DNA from: Prostheceraeus crozeri
Taxonomy: Eukaryota; Platyhelminthes; Polycladida; Euryleptidae
Assembly (NCBI GenBank): GCA_907163375.1
Contig: CAJQUW010003190.1
Location: forward strand, 41,001-105,000
DNA: 64,000 nt
Direction: 5' to 3'
Part shown: positions 25,691 to 36,689 of the stretch, piece by piece
How the letters are laid out: the number at the start of each line of letters is the position of its first letter
Position numbering within the stretch: position 1 is the first letter of the stretch
Position numbers and translations under genes: made by a program
The notes under the pieces: model-generated
Database searches by the model: none
Seen by the model: the letters and a program-made list of their open reading frames with translations, nothing else
Told to the model about the DNA's origin: nothing

Positions 25691-25979
25691 AAATAGTCTA
25701 AAGAACATTTTTTGTAATTGTACTGATAAAATTAGTATCCAAAAAAGTGTCTATGTCCGGTGACATTTGGCCATGGCTGTATTTCACGAGTTCGGCGAAC
25801 AATTTGACTTGCGTTACAAGCAAAGATGAATTTCCTTAGCTACAATTTTAAAGCCACTTTAGGCTTCCCAGAGCCACTCTAGTCTTCCAAAAAAGGCTTT
25901 CCATTGAAAACTTTAGAAGAAGGACATTTTTGCCTAGCTTTTCTCATCACTAATGATTTCCTGGGTTGGGGAGCATTTG

Positions 25980-26422
25980 TTAACCTAAATGACATAATGA
26001 GAAGCAGGAAAGCCAGCATAAAAATCAAGTGTAGAGCTTCCAATGAGCGCATCCTCCCGGTCATGACATACAGCAGCGAAACATGGGCCCTAAACAACAA
26101 GATGAGGAAAATGCTGCTGGCAGTTGCTCAGACCTGGGAGCAAACCCAGGTCGACGACACCCTTTCTCACATGGACAAATCAAAGCACCGATGGGCAGGC
26201 CACATCTTCCGCCTCGAAGACAACCGTTGGACGCAGAGCATTACGGAATGGACACCGCGTCCGTGGACGAAGCCAAGAGGACGACCACGAACAAGGTGGA
26301 GTGACGACTTCGTGAGGTGCTTCGGGACACTGTGTGCGAGAAGAGCAATGGACAGATGTGACTGGAAGCGATTCAGAGATGGGCTCCTCCGCATGGAGAG
26401 AGACCATGATGATGATGAATGA
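25980..26422 (+). pseudogene. RTE-type LINE C-terminus
   Basis: The frame 25904-26422 contains ILPVMTYSSETWALNN, HRWAGHIFRLEDNRWTQSI, and WTKPRGRPRTRWSDDF followed by an acidic end. These are the conserved tail of RTE/BovB-like LINE ORF2 proteins, beyond the polymerase palm. The first about 25 codons of the frame look unrelated. RT and endonuclease are absent, so it is a 5'-truncated copy, as is usual for LINEs. Confidence 0.85.
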
Positions 26423-26737
26423 TTACCACGTCACGGTAAGTGCAGTAAATACAGACAGTGAGTGATAGCCATTTGACTAGCTTTCCATGTTATTTAAACA
26501 CTGACACCAAATGAAAGAGCATTCGACACACAACATCGCACAACAGAGCGCATGAGTTTCCCTGTCATAAGATGACAGTTGTCTAGTTTTGCACCTTATA
26601 TTTTTCGTTATCAACATGCAGACAAATATGCTTCATCCAATTGTTTTCAAAACATTCAAGCAATTCGTTGATGCAAAAACCTGTTCTTTGATTATAGTTA
26701 TTCATAAAATGTTAAAAGAATATGCTTTCTGAGGGAG

Positions 26738-26818
26738 AGAGAGAGAGAGTTTGTTGTCCTGATCTTCGCGCACTGTGGCCTCGATCAAAGCACCGATGGG
26801 CAGGCCACAGCTTCCGAA
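26738..26818. repeat. GA tract and copy of an RTE segment
   Basis: After a short GAGAGAGAGAG tract, the sequence ATCAAAGCACCGATGGGCAG (from 26776) repeats the RTE tail at about 26177-26212, including the following GCCACA and CTTCCG. It is an orphan 40-bp duplicate about 600 bp from its source. Confidence 0.8.
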
Positions 26819-29496
26819 GCACAACACAATGCGAGGAGACTCCGGAGTTTCGAGAGACTTCCTTAGTTCTCGAAAATTTTTTATTGTGATACTGTGAAGC
26901 ACGATGGGAGGCACATACATGGTCAGAGAATTTCATGAATGAAATGGTGCGATGTAGTTCGATGCTTCTATACATTTGCAAATGACACAGCACACATGAT
27001 GAAAATGGTTCGATGAATCGCATGAATTAAGAATATAACACATGTTGAAAAATGAAAATGAACCATACAATTACGCAGTAAGAGGTGTGGTGAACAATGA
27101 CATGATAAATACAATTAAGCAGCAATATTTGGCCAATACTTCAGTAATGAAGGTGTGAATATGATATGGGATGGCTGAATTCCGGATTATGGACATTATA
27201 CTGAGTTGATAATGATAAAAACAAGCGGTATCTATTTTATTTGTATTAGCAAGAGCATTAAAATATTAGTGCTGACATGGTCATATCCTAAAAATGTATA
27301 ATTATCTATTTTCATGATTAATGAAATTTATTTACATATAGTTTGCCTCAAATTCTTATTTTTGCTGTAAATTTACTTGTTTTGGTTAATTTCAAAGTAA
27401 ATTTTGTTTATAGTATTAGCTACTTTTTGTGAACAACTACTGAATAATGGTAATATTAGTTTGGTTTCATTGTCACATATAGAATTTTTATTTGCTATTC
27501 AGTTAATTACTTATGGTATCTAATCGATTTATCCAATTTTAATTTCAATTTTTAATATTCTTCTTTATCAAGTTACAGCTAAATTTGCTTTCTCCAATTT
27601 TTTCAAAACATTCATACATTCCGCTGATACAACAACCTGTATTTTGATTGAATTTATACATAAAATGTCCTTGTATATCATGTCATTCTATTGCGGCTAT
27701 GGCTACAATCATAATCATTTGCAAGTAAAAAAGTTTTATAACTCTATAATTTTGTAAATTTGCTGAAATTTTAAAATCTATGAATTTTTCAAATAACTTG
27801 TTCATTCAAAATTTTTTATGATACCGGCACAATGAAATCAGTATCGTATGTCAGTTAATATATCACAGTATAGGTGAAATCGTGTTGTCGACCCATAGTT
27901 GCAAAAAGTAGTCGATTATAGATGGTGAAACTCTTAGACTTGTGACTAAACTTGCACAAATCTGCCTCAGCTTACATCTGCATATATCTACAAGTGTTTT
28001 TGAACTAGTGACTGAGAAATCTACTGTCTGGAAAGGACATAATTCAGAAAACATAGATGGTATTGGTAAGAGCAATGTGGAAGATAAATCCAGTAAGTGA
28101 GACAAAGTTGCAATACATCATTTTGATTGGCTGTTGCGATCTGTATCTGCAATTTCATTGGAGCAATCGAGTTCACTAAGGCGCAATGCTGGCCATTAAA
28201 CATTTATTTCGAAAAAAACTTGGGACTTCAGCTGGAGAATTCAGAGTGTTCTACTAATTAGATTTTCCTAAATTTTTATATGTTGTGAGGGATTTATTCT
28301 CTACAAGGTGCAAAACTATTGCAATTTGTGGCGGGTTAAAATATAAGTTATCTGGACTAATAATACAACATACAAGGAAATGTAGTAGAGTCCCTCAAGC
28401 GGGCTGTTAGAATAAGCGGACAATCTCTCTTAGTGGTCCAGCCTACTTACATGAAGTCAGTCCCTTCGGTTTCCTGCTAAATTACTGCATAATTCTAGAT
28501 CAAAACTAAGTTGACTAAGATTGACAGGTACATGAACAGTTGCGCACAAAGCAATAAGCACGGATGTTCAAACCAATTATTATAGAATGAACTTGACTCA
28601 AACTAGATCAGAATTGGTTAAATCCAATGATGTTATTTCATTCCAGTGAATAGTGTTTAGTTCTTTGTCAGGGGAATGATATTCATCATCCCAATATCGC
28701 ATTTTTCTGCAATTATTCTTGGACGTTTACATTTGTGCTGTTTTTGACATTTTTGTGATTTATGTAGTTGTTTGATAAGGAGAAGAAAATTGGACTCCAA
28801 CTGTCCGAACTGTCTTCAATTAAAGTTCATCATTAATGAAACTACATGGTAAGTCAATCGTCGATGAATGGTTACTGTTGTGAGAAAGTTCATGAAATCA
28901 CCGTCGTATTATTTTGAATGTGATAGAGACGTGATCCAAATATAAAAGTCTTTATCCAAGATGAAAGTGCAGATGAACATCAGTAAATTGCGGCAGCCAT
29001 TGTCATTTCATGCTTTGTTGTAACAGTATGTCCGTTAAGATGTCGTTCTATAACATGCCTTTTGTTCAGTGAGTGCATCTGTTCACTGAATATCTTTAAT
29101 TCTCATGAAAAGCTTTTCTCTAATTGATTCAAACCTTTTCATCATGTTGAAGTATCAAGGATTGTATTTAATAATTCTTATGAGAAGCATATCCACTTGA
29201 ATACATCTATGGGCGTAAAAGCTCGCATTGATGGCAATGCTTCAATAGGAAGGATATCGATAAATTCGGATACTTTATCATTGTACATCTTGGAATCAAT
29301 AACCTTTCCTGCATGTTATCTGCTACTAATTTTACTAATGACGCAAAAATCCTAATCTTTGCTATATATTCTTCACAGGATGCTGTAGAGCACCATTTCA
29401 CCTGAACATAGAGTGGAAGGATGTTCACTTACTTGAACAATTCAAGCACGAAATTCCTTGGCAGTCATACATGTAGACGCTACAGGGTCATTCCAT
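26819..29496. other. long AT-rich stretch, no gene seen
   Basis: About 2.7 kb without a convincing coding frame, tandem array or terminal repeats. Frames at 27863-28203 are short and unrecognised. Confidence 0.4.
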
Positions 29497-29886
29497 CGTG
29501 ACGAATGGGACACTTTTTTCGACTTTTTATTTTAATTTGAGTATTTCAAAACCTTTCATTGTATTTTGAATTTCTCTAGGTAGCCAAGATAGTTAGTGAA
29601 ACTCAACAGATCAGTCATGTGAAATTTCATTTCTCAGCTATTACTATACTCGCTACCAGAACGATGCAAAGTTGCGTGACGAACGGGACGCGCTGTGACA
29701 TCAAGAAATTCGACCTTTTGTTTGGTTAAATATTTCTCTGAAGTGAGAGGCTATTTTTCACCGAAAACTGTTTGGTAATTAAGTATTGGGTATCAAGCTA
29801 ACATACTGTGAGTTTGCAGAATTTCCATTAATTAGATTGTGTTTAAATTTTGATGTCAAGAAAACAAGTTGCGTGACGAACGGGAC
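29497..29886. repeat. three copies of a GTGACGAACGGGAC motif
   Basis: CGTGACGAATGGGAC at 29497, GCGTGACGAACGGGAC at 29674 and again at 29871, about 180 and 197 bp apart in the same orientation. They lie just downstream of the stop codon of the minus-strand gene, so in its transcript they would read GTCCCGTTCGTCACGC. Confidence 0.85.
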
Positions 29887-29955
29887 CATCAAAACAACTA
29901 TATTCCAATCAACATTTATCTTTCATTTAGCTTACTGATGTGTAAACAAGAACAG

Positions 29956-31482
29956 TTAGAGGTTCCGCCGGGCCTCGCTTATCAACAGGCGAAGCTCAGA
30001 GGCACTAAGAATGTCTTCATCGCTGTCGTTGACTTCATTAGAAGGCTCTGAAGATGGTCCTGGGTTGGCAGAGGGATGGGTTGGTAGGCCTGCGTTGATG
30101 TCAAGAATTGTCATGATGATGCGATTGGGACGACCAAGTGGGACCGCATCACTTGTGTTCATGAAGAGTGAGACGCACGACTCTCCTACTTTGCGAACTT
30201 GGTGACATGCCTTTATTCCAGGCAATTGAGTAAATGACATACCCTCAAACCTTGGGATTGAATCCTCGGAGATCATGATCGCTTCCACCCCATCGATTGT
30301 GAGCGCGATTTGATAGACGTCCATCGCACTTCGGACAATAGCGCTGCCACGGAGCACCTGGCGCCAGACTTCACGCTTAACGACCGCTCCTGAAACCGAA
30401 GGGATTTGATGTTTTGATCGAAAGCAAAGGATTTTTACCTAGGCCTAGTACCGTTAGAAAATCGAAATGAAACTGACCATAATTAATAAGTCTTCATGTT
30501 GAAAATGTACCACACATGTGCACTTATAATTTGCTCAAAATACACAATGTACGTGTCAATTAAAGTAAAACTTTTACTCAACACCAGCTAAGCTTAGTAT
30601 GTTGTAACTGAACACATCAATCGTTCATTATGATCTAATAATAAATATGTACAGTTTTTTATCTATACCCGCAGATTTAAACACCTACCCATCTAAGCGG
30701 TGTATCCTACCTGTATAATTTATTACACTTCATTGCAAGTGGATGTACGGTACCTGGTATATGGTATATGAGAAAGTATCAATAAGTTACAAACTCAAAC
30801 AGGTATTTAACTACATTAAATTTCATTCAAGAATATATGAAGGCCTACTTGTCCATGCTTGTACATCACGCTTTATATCAATACCAGTACGTATGTATTA
30901 TTGCACTTTGATGCAGTACCAGTACTGAATATTTTTATATTTTGTCATTAACTTACCAATTCCGTCATGCGGTCCCTTTCCATGGTAACTCTCGAAGAAG
31001 TTCCAGGAGGTGATGTTGTAATTAGATTTCAACATGTGACCCATCGTGTGCCGGCATTTGAATTGCGCAGCAGCTCCATCCGACCACAACATGACTTCCT
31101 CGACCTTTGTAATCTTGCTGATGTCGTCCAGTATTTGTTCGTTGAAGACTGCAGTTTCTCGATGGGTATGATGGAGAGTGTCAGAAATGATTGCATACGC
31201 CTTATGGATCACTTTGTGTCCACTCCAAAAGTACACAATGGATGTGTAGATTGTGACCTGACCCCTGCAGTCTGATCTCCAATGAGCAGCCATGACCTCC
31301 CGTTGAACTCGACACTGGGAATTCTCGCTGAAATCACATAGCATGATCACAGAGCCATCTTGCAGATCTTCTTTCGCTTTCCGAAGCTCTTCATGCTGTC
31401 TGTGATTGACATACACATGCTGCTTTAGTCTATTGATGCTGTCTTGTGTATAGGTCTTCATTTCGGAACGAGAGAACATTAC
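29956..31482 (-). CDS. two-exon conserved protein, RNase-H/DDE-like
   Basis: Exon 31482-30957 begins after TATTTTCCAG and ends ATTG before GTAAGT. Exon 30389-29956 begins after TTCGGTTTCAG and ends in TAA. Joining them keeps the frame across a phase-1 junction, giving HDGIG then GAVVKR. The protein has CDFSEN, LWSDGAAAQFK and SYHGKGPHDGIGG, an ordered acidic motif series I know from a widespread family of uncharacterised invertebrate proteins that look like RNase-H-fold transposase derivatives. The C-terminus is acidic (NDSDEDI). The first exon starts at an acceptor site, so the 5' part lies upstream and was not found; a LINE tail from 31889 may have displaced it. I do not know the function. 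No stop or frameshift is visible, unlike every neighbour. Confidence 0.75.
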
Positions 31483-31888
31483 CTGGAAAATAGACATACA
31501 CCTTGTATGTAACCAAGGCCTACCAAAATATGCGGCTGTTACACACGTGTGAATATTCGCATTGAGCATTTAATTAAACTGCATCATTCATACATGTATT
31601 GCCGATAGCATTATCCACATTTCAATTTTGCATGATAGTCCTCACTTAAATAATTAGTTCACGCATTGAAATTCAATTGGGGCATTGAAGCTTACATTTT
31701 CATGATTGTAAATCACGCTCAGATCATGGAAAATCAAGATGTGGCTTAAATGAACCTTGCTGTGTTTCAGACAGACAAAATCGGAGTAGTTCACATGGTA
31801 GTGAATGAGTGATAAGCAATTTAGAAAAGAATGAACGTCTCACCATTAAGCAAAAACGGTCCAATTTGTAATAATAATAATAATAACC

Positions 31889-33350
31889 GTGAACACCGTG
31901 AAAACATACAGCGATGACATCAATATGAAATTTCGAAGAGAAAATGTGCACGATTTACATGTATAATCCATCGAGGAGAAGTCATCGAAACAGAAGGATG
32001 TCAGACATAGGAAGTTCATATAAAGGATGTGACTGAAGAAGGATATGATTAACTCGGAATCCTTCAACATCACACGAATCTTGATGAAGTAGTTAAGACA
32101 AGGGCAGTTAAAGAATACAAGAATAGATTGAAGAAAATCCTGAAATCAAAATTATATGCGAAGAACATAATGCTGTCCCTGTGATTAGGTCCACTGGTGG
32201 TGTGCTGAAGTTGACAGCGCAAGAACTCAGTGAATTGAACAGAAAGACCCGTAAAATACTACCTACGATGTATAAATGATTACACCAAAAAGACGACATT
32301 GACCGCCTCTACCTGCCGCGGGATTGAGGAGGTAGGGGACTGAAAGACCTAAGGGAGGTTATAGAACAAGAAGACCCGAACCTAACAGAGTAGATATATG
32401 ACAAAGAAGACGACCCACTGATAGCGGTGGTTAAGTCAAGTGATCTGTAAAGTACAGGCAACGGCAAGAGACCTCCGAAGAATGGAAAAAGGTGATCCGT
32501 ACCACAGATGGAAGGATAAAGCAATGTTTGGTCAATACGCGAGACAAATGGAAGAAATAACGTCAAGGAAGGCTAGCTACGGTTGGCTGAAGTTGGCAAC
32601 TGAGGCGTTACTAACTGCAGCACAGGACCAAGCAATAAAGACGAATGCACATTCCACACACATATTAAGAATTAACAACGATGCCAAGTGCAGAATGTGC
32701 ATGTCCGCAGATGAGGCAGTATCCCATATACTTACAGGATGTTCTAAGTTGGCACCAAACGAATATCTGAACCGTCACAATGAGGTTGCCAGACAAATAC
32801 ATAGAGATATATGCCTACAGTATGATGTCAACGTAACGACAGGGCCATGGAAACACGTCCCTCAATCAGTAATTGAAAGGGAATCAGTTAAGTTATTATG
32901 GGACTTCGAAATAAGAACCGACAGGAGAATTTCAGCAAGGAGGTCAGATGTCGCAGTAGTTGATAAAGAAATAAAGATGGGATTCGTATAATTGATATAT
33001 CGGTACCTGAGGATAGAAACATAAGAAGCGAAAAACAAGAGAAGATTACAAAGTATCAAGACTTGAAAATCGAATTGCAGAAATTGTGGAAGATTCACGT
33101 GAAAGTAGTGCCAGTAGTTGTCGGAGCCTTAGGAGCCAACACAGAAAACTTAGCCACATGCTTGAAAGAAATCCCATGTCGACACCGAGTACCTCAATTA
33201 CTAAAGGCTGCTCTACTTGGCAGTGCCTACATACTTAGACGCACTCTTGATCTCCCTGAGTCCTGGTTTAATCCTCACAAATCAATGAATTGTGATGAAA
33301 TTCCTCCTCGCTTCTTTAAAGAATCATCACATGTGTTAGCACCCCCTTGA
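31889..33350 (+). pseudogene. R2/R4-type LINE tail with RLE nuclease
   Basis: Early fragments give VNTVKTYSDDINMKF and EEGYD-stop-LGILQ, the RT thumb of RLE-class LINEs. Frame 32440-32991 holds a zinc knuckle CRMC...SHILTGC (C-x2-C-x8-H-x4-C) and LLWDFEIRTDRRISARRSDVA, the restriction-like endonuclease core. In this core the usual Pro before the catalytic Asp is Ser. A shifted frame continues with IDISVPEDRN, KYQDLKIELQKLW and VVPVVVGALG to RTLDLPES. The frameshift near 32988 and stops upstream inactivate it. It is truncated 5' of the polymerase palm. Confidence 0.85.
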
Positions 33351-33599
33351 CAGATCTGTATAATCTGTCGCTCATCGAAAAGAAAACTCCCAAATTTTGT
33401 GAAAAAGTGAATTTTTTCATATTCCCAAATGTGGAAAAGTTCTTTTAGCGAATTTATGACCAATCTCAGTCTTGCCAATTTTCGGTAAAGTCTTGGAGAA
33501 TTTGCTTCAACATTACTAAAATCTGCATTCATTCTATGGTGACAGTACAAGTACATATTTTGGTTTTCCACGGAGAACTGATATTGTACATGCACTGCA

Positions 33600-33960
33600 G
33601 GATATCCTGCACTGTTTTGGATGATCGCGCATGTGCTAGTGTAATCATGGTGTCATTTGATTTGTGGAAAGCTTTTGACTCTATGACATAATTATTTGAT
33701 GCAGACTTGATTGATGCTGGATTATCTGCTCCTTTTTCCAGTGAGTGACAATTCATCATCAAAATCGAACAGCTGAGTGATAATACTGTAAGCAAATTAA
33801 TCCTTGCATCTTGTGGTGTCCCCAAGACTCAATGATATCACCGTTCTTGTTCCCTGCGGATGTTGGTTCCCTAAAACCAAAGACAACTCATCAAACTGAT
33901 GATGCTGTGATGATAAAACTTCCTGCGAAGCTCGAAGGACAATGATATTCATGCAACATT
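33600..33960 (+). pseudogene. LINE RT palm fragment
   Basis: The translation shows VIMVSFDLWKAFDSM (motif A), ASCGVPQDSMISPFLF (motif B) and TDDAVM near the catalytic box, with stops between. It is a CR1-like RT fragment on the plus strand, next to but different in type from the R2-like tail before it. Confidence 0.72.
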
Positions 33961-35985
33961 CTCTACAGAAAGACAAGACATGTATTTATGTTTCAAATTC
34001 AATCAGTTGACTGCAAACTACTGAAAACTGAATCATCGCTAATTCGTAGGCCTGGTATGTACGTATTTAGAGCCATCTCCTGAATGGAACATTTCTCATA
34101 AGATGCGTTGATTGTGGTTGATCTGCGATGTTAAACGTAATTGGAATTTGTATATATACATCATATTTGTGTACATATTTGACTTCATGTACAAAGGAAA
34201 CTTCGCTGCGTCTCTCACTATATCAAAAGTAGAACTCAAAATGTTCTATAACTGTCGTATTTATTTAAAATGCTGCAGCCCTGTATTTATAGGTACTAAA
34301 AAGGAGAATGCTTTCTGAATGCCTGATTAAATGATGAAGGATGGAATCTGTCCATAACATTGTCTGTGGTTAGTCAATGCAATGATTTTCCTCCATGAGG
34401 AGGTATGCTCAGAAACTTTTTCACGTAATGTAATAACTTGATCATTTACCTCATTCAATTGTCTAATGTGAATGGACTAATAATCGGTCTAATGTGAACG
34501 GCAGCGATGCTATACATGCAGAGCGATTTTATTTCAATTTGTCGCTATCGTTGTCGTTATCGGTCTAATGCGAACGCGCCTTTAGCCTGGTTCTTGATGG
34601 TCATTCACCATCTGTGCATGGACAAATTTACTCATAGACCAACTGTGTCTATGATTGTGAAGCTTACAGGCTTGTCGTGGGACGTCCCATTCCCACAGGA
34701 TTCCAGTAGGAATTCCCATGGGAAATCCCAATCCCGCAGGCTTTTTCAAAATTTACGATTATCTCCCATAATAATTCCCATAAGCCAAATATGTCTTTGA
34801 TAAGCTAAGCCGACTGAAACACTTGGCAGCTGGGTTAGGGGACATTCTATGCCACTACAAGTCTACCGTGTACATGCATGATAGGCCTAAGTCAAGTCTT
34901 AATATCTCCAGGAACTTACAATTTTGAGGTAACATGTAATGTATGTTCTTAGATAATTTAATCAAATGGCTCTACAAATACCAGAAAGTCTACACTCCAC
35001 GATATCTGACAATTCTATAGATGCAGTTAACTTGAATTTCGGATACCAAAGTTACCTCTAAAGCTTTCAAAGCCAGCCTAATATGAACATGATAGGGCTA
35101 CTTCACACACGTCCATACATGAAATATTCCTACGTATCGATCCGAGTGGATGCCTGCTTGTAGCAATTGTAGCGCAGTTAAGTGGATCGTCAACAGTATT
35201 TTGTCTAAACATGTGTATTAGAGCATGTGTAATTCTAATGCAAATTCCAGCATACATGTATTGTTCATGCGATGCTGGTGCCTAGTGAACGTGCATGGAA
35301 ACTGGTCAATGCAGTAAGCCTAAGTGCTTTTACCAGTGTTTGAAAATGGACTGCATGCATATGTGCGAGGATCAAATGTAGAAATCTTAATCAGGCATGT
35401 TTCATTTTGTCACAAAATCTGATACCTATCAAGATGAGAAATTTAATATCACTTTGCAAACATATTATATTACCTATAAGCGTTAAGTATACATTATCTA
35501 AATCTCTATTATTCAAATTACTTTAAAACTTTGAAGCCTCTGTTGCATGCATAATTTTCTTTAGAAATGATGACTAATGTTATCATTATATCTTGCATAA
35601 CCATTATCACAGCTATGAAATCGTGCAACAGATGCAAGAAAAATAATACGCTATATTAAAGCTTCTCTCATTTTTATGGGAATTCCCGTGACTGAAATTG
35701 CTATCTCCATCTCATGGGAAATAACAACAAGCAACCCAACAAAGTTTGTTTGTTTGGAAAACCAACAAAATATTTGTTTCGATCGCAATGTAAACTTCTA
35801 ACATTTCTGAAAAACTTCTGTCTCAAAAATTCTGAATATATTCAATTTTGAATGTCTGTGACTCCTTTCTGGACTAGCGTAGGGCTTACTGATCTCAGTT
35901 TTCATTAAAAAAGTCCTGAGGTAGATAGCCGGTGTTCTATGGGAGCCGTCCCTGTTCAGCGCTACTTATTGTTGATGGTGCATGC
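33961..35985. other. no gene; scattered repeat words
   Basis: AT-rich DNA. A run of CCCATG/GGAATTCCC-type words lies at 34683-34740 and resembles a degenerate short-period repeat. TAGGCCTA-type palindromes occur near 34047 and 34883. No coding frame recognised. Confidence 0.4.
34461..34576. repeat. GTCTAATGTGAACG repeats (MITE end?)
   Basis: GTCTAATGTGAATG (34461), GTCTAATGTGAACG (34487) and GTCTAATGCGAACG (34563) flank a TCGCTATCGTTGTCGTTATC stretch. The words resemble the ends of a decayed MITE, but I found no clean inverted pair. Confidence 0.5.
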
Positions 35986-36689
35986 AGTCCGGCAGCCAGA
36001 ACGCTCTTCTGCAGGGAACGAGGCCGAAAGTGAAACTTTCACAGAATGATGTACACCATATGCCTACTACGCATCTGAGCACTGGCGAGTTCTAGTTCAT
36101 TCATCTTCTTGTCTGACGGGATCAAAGAAAAACACATGTAAATCCAATGGGACGCAGATTGCAGTTTTCGGCAAAAATGAAATGTTTTATGTTCTCTCTT
36201 ATCAACTGAAAGTCTATCGCCCTAAATTTCGGCATGATGTGCTTTCAGGTCATTTCCTATCATGTTCAAGAGGCTACACATATTCAGATTTGGCAAACCT
36301 CCTATTGTCGGCAAACACCAAAATATTGGCCCACTTTATCCACATTGAACCACATTTTCGCATACATCGCCGATTAGAAGCATGATAATAATGCATGCAC
36401 ATGATAGGAAATGACATGAAGACATATCATGCCGAAAATTATGGCTCTAGCCTTATTACTCTTCAGTTCATATGAAAAAAAGTAGAAAATTTCAATTTTG
36501 CGAACAACTGAAATCTCCGTCCCATTGACTCAGCATGTGTTTTTCTTTGATCATGTCTGACAAGGGGAAGAACCAGGTAGAATTCAGCAGACGCTCAGAG
36601 TCGTAGTAGACATAGGGTGTATATGATTCTGTAAAAGTCTCGCTTTCGTCCTCGTTCCCTGCGCAGAAACTCGGTCTGGCTGCCGGACT
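35986..36689. mobile_element. foldback element, ~285-bp arms
   Basis: Arm 35986-36265 starts AGTCCGGCAGCCAGA. Arm 36399-36689 is its inverse, and they match through GGGAACGAGG, GATCAAAGAAAAACACATG and CATTTCCTATCATG at perhaps 80 percent by eye. The spacer is 133 bp. No transposase is present. Long arms with a short spacer fit a foldback element or MITE. I see no certain target duplication. Confidence 0.88.

Noticed and set aside
26083-26407. Overlapping frames on both strands
   Set aside because: They are shadows of the RTE-type LINE tail, whose plus frame carries the conserved motifs.
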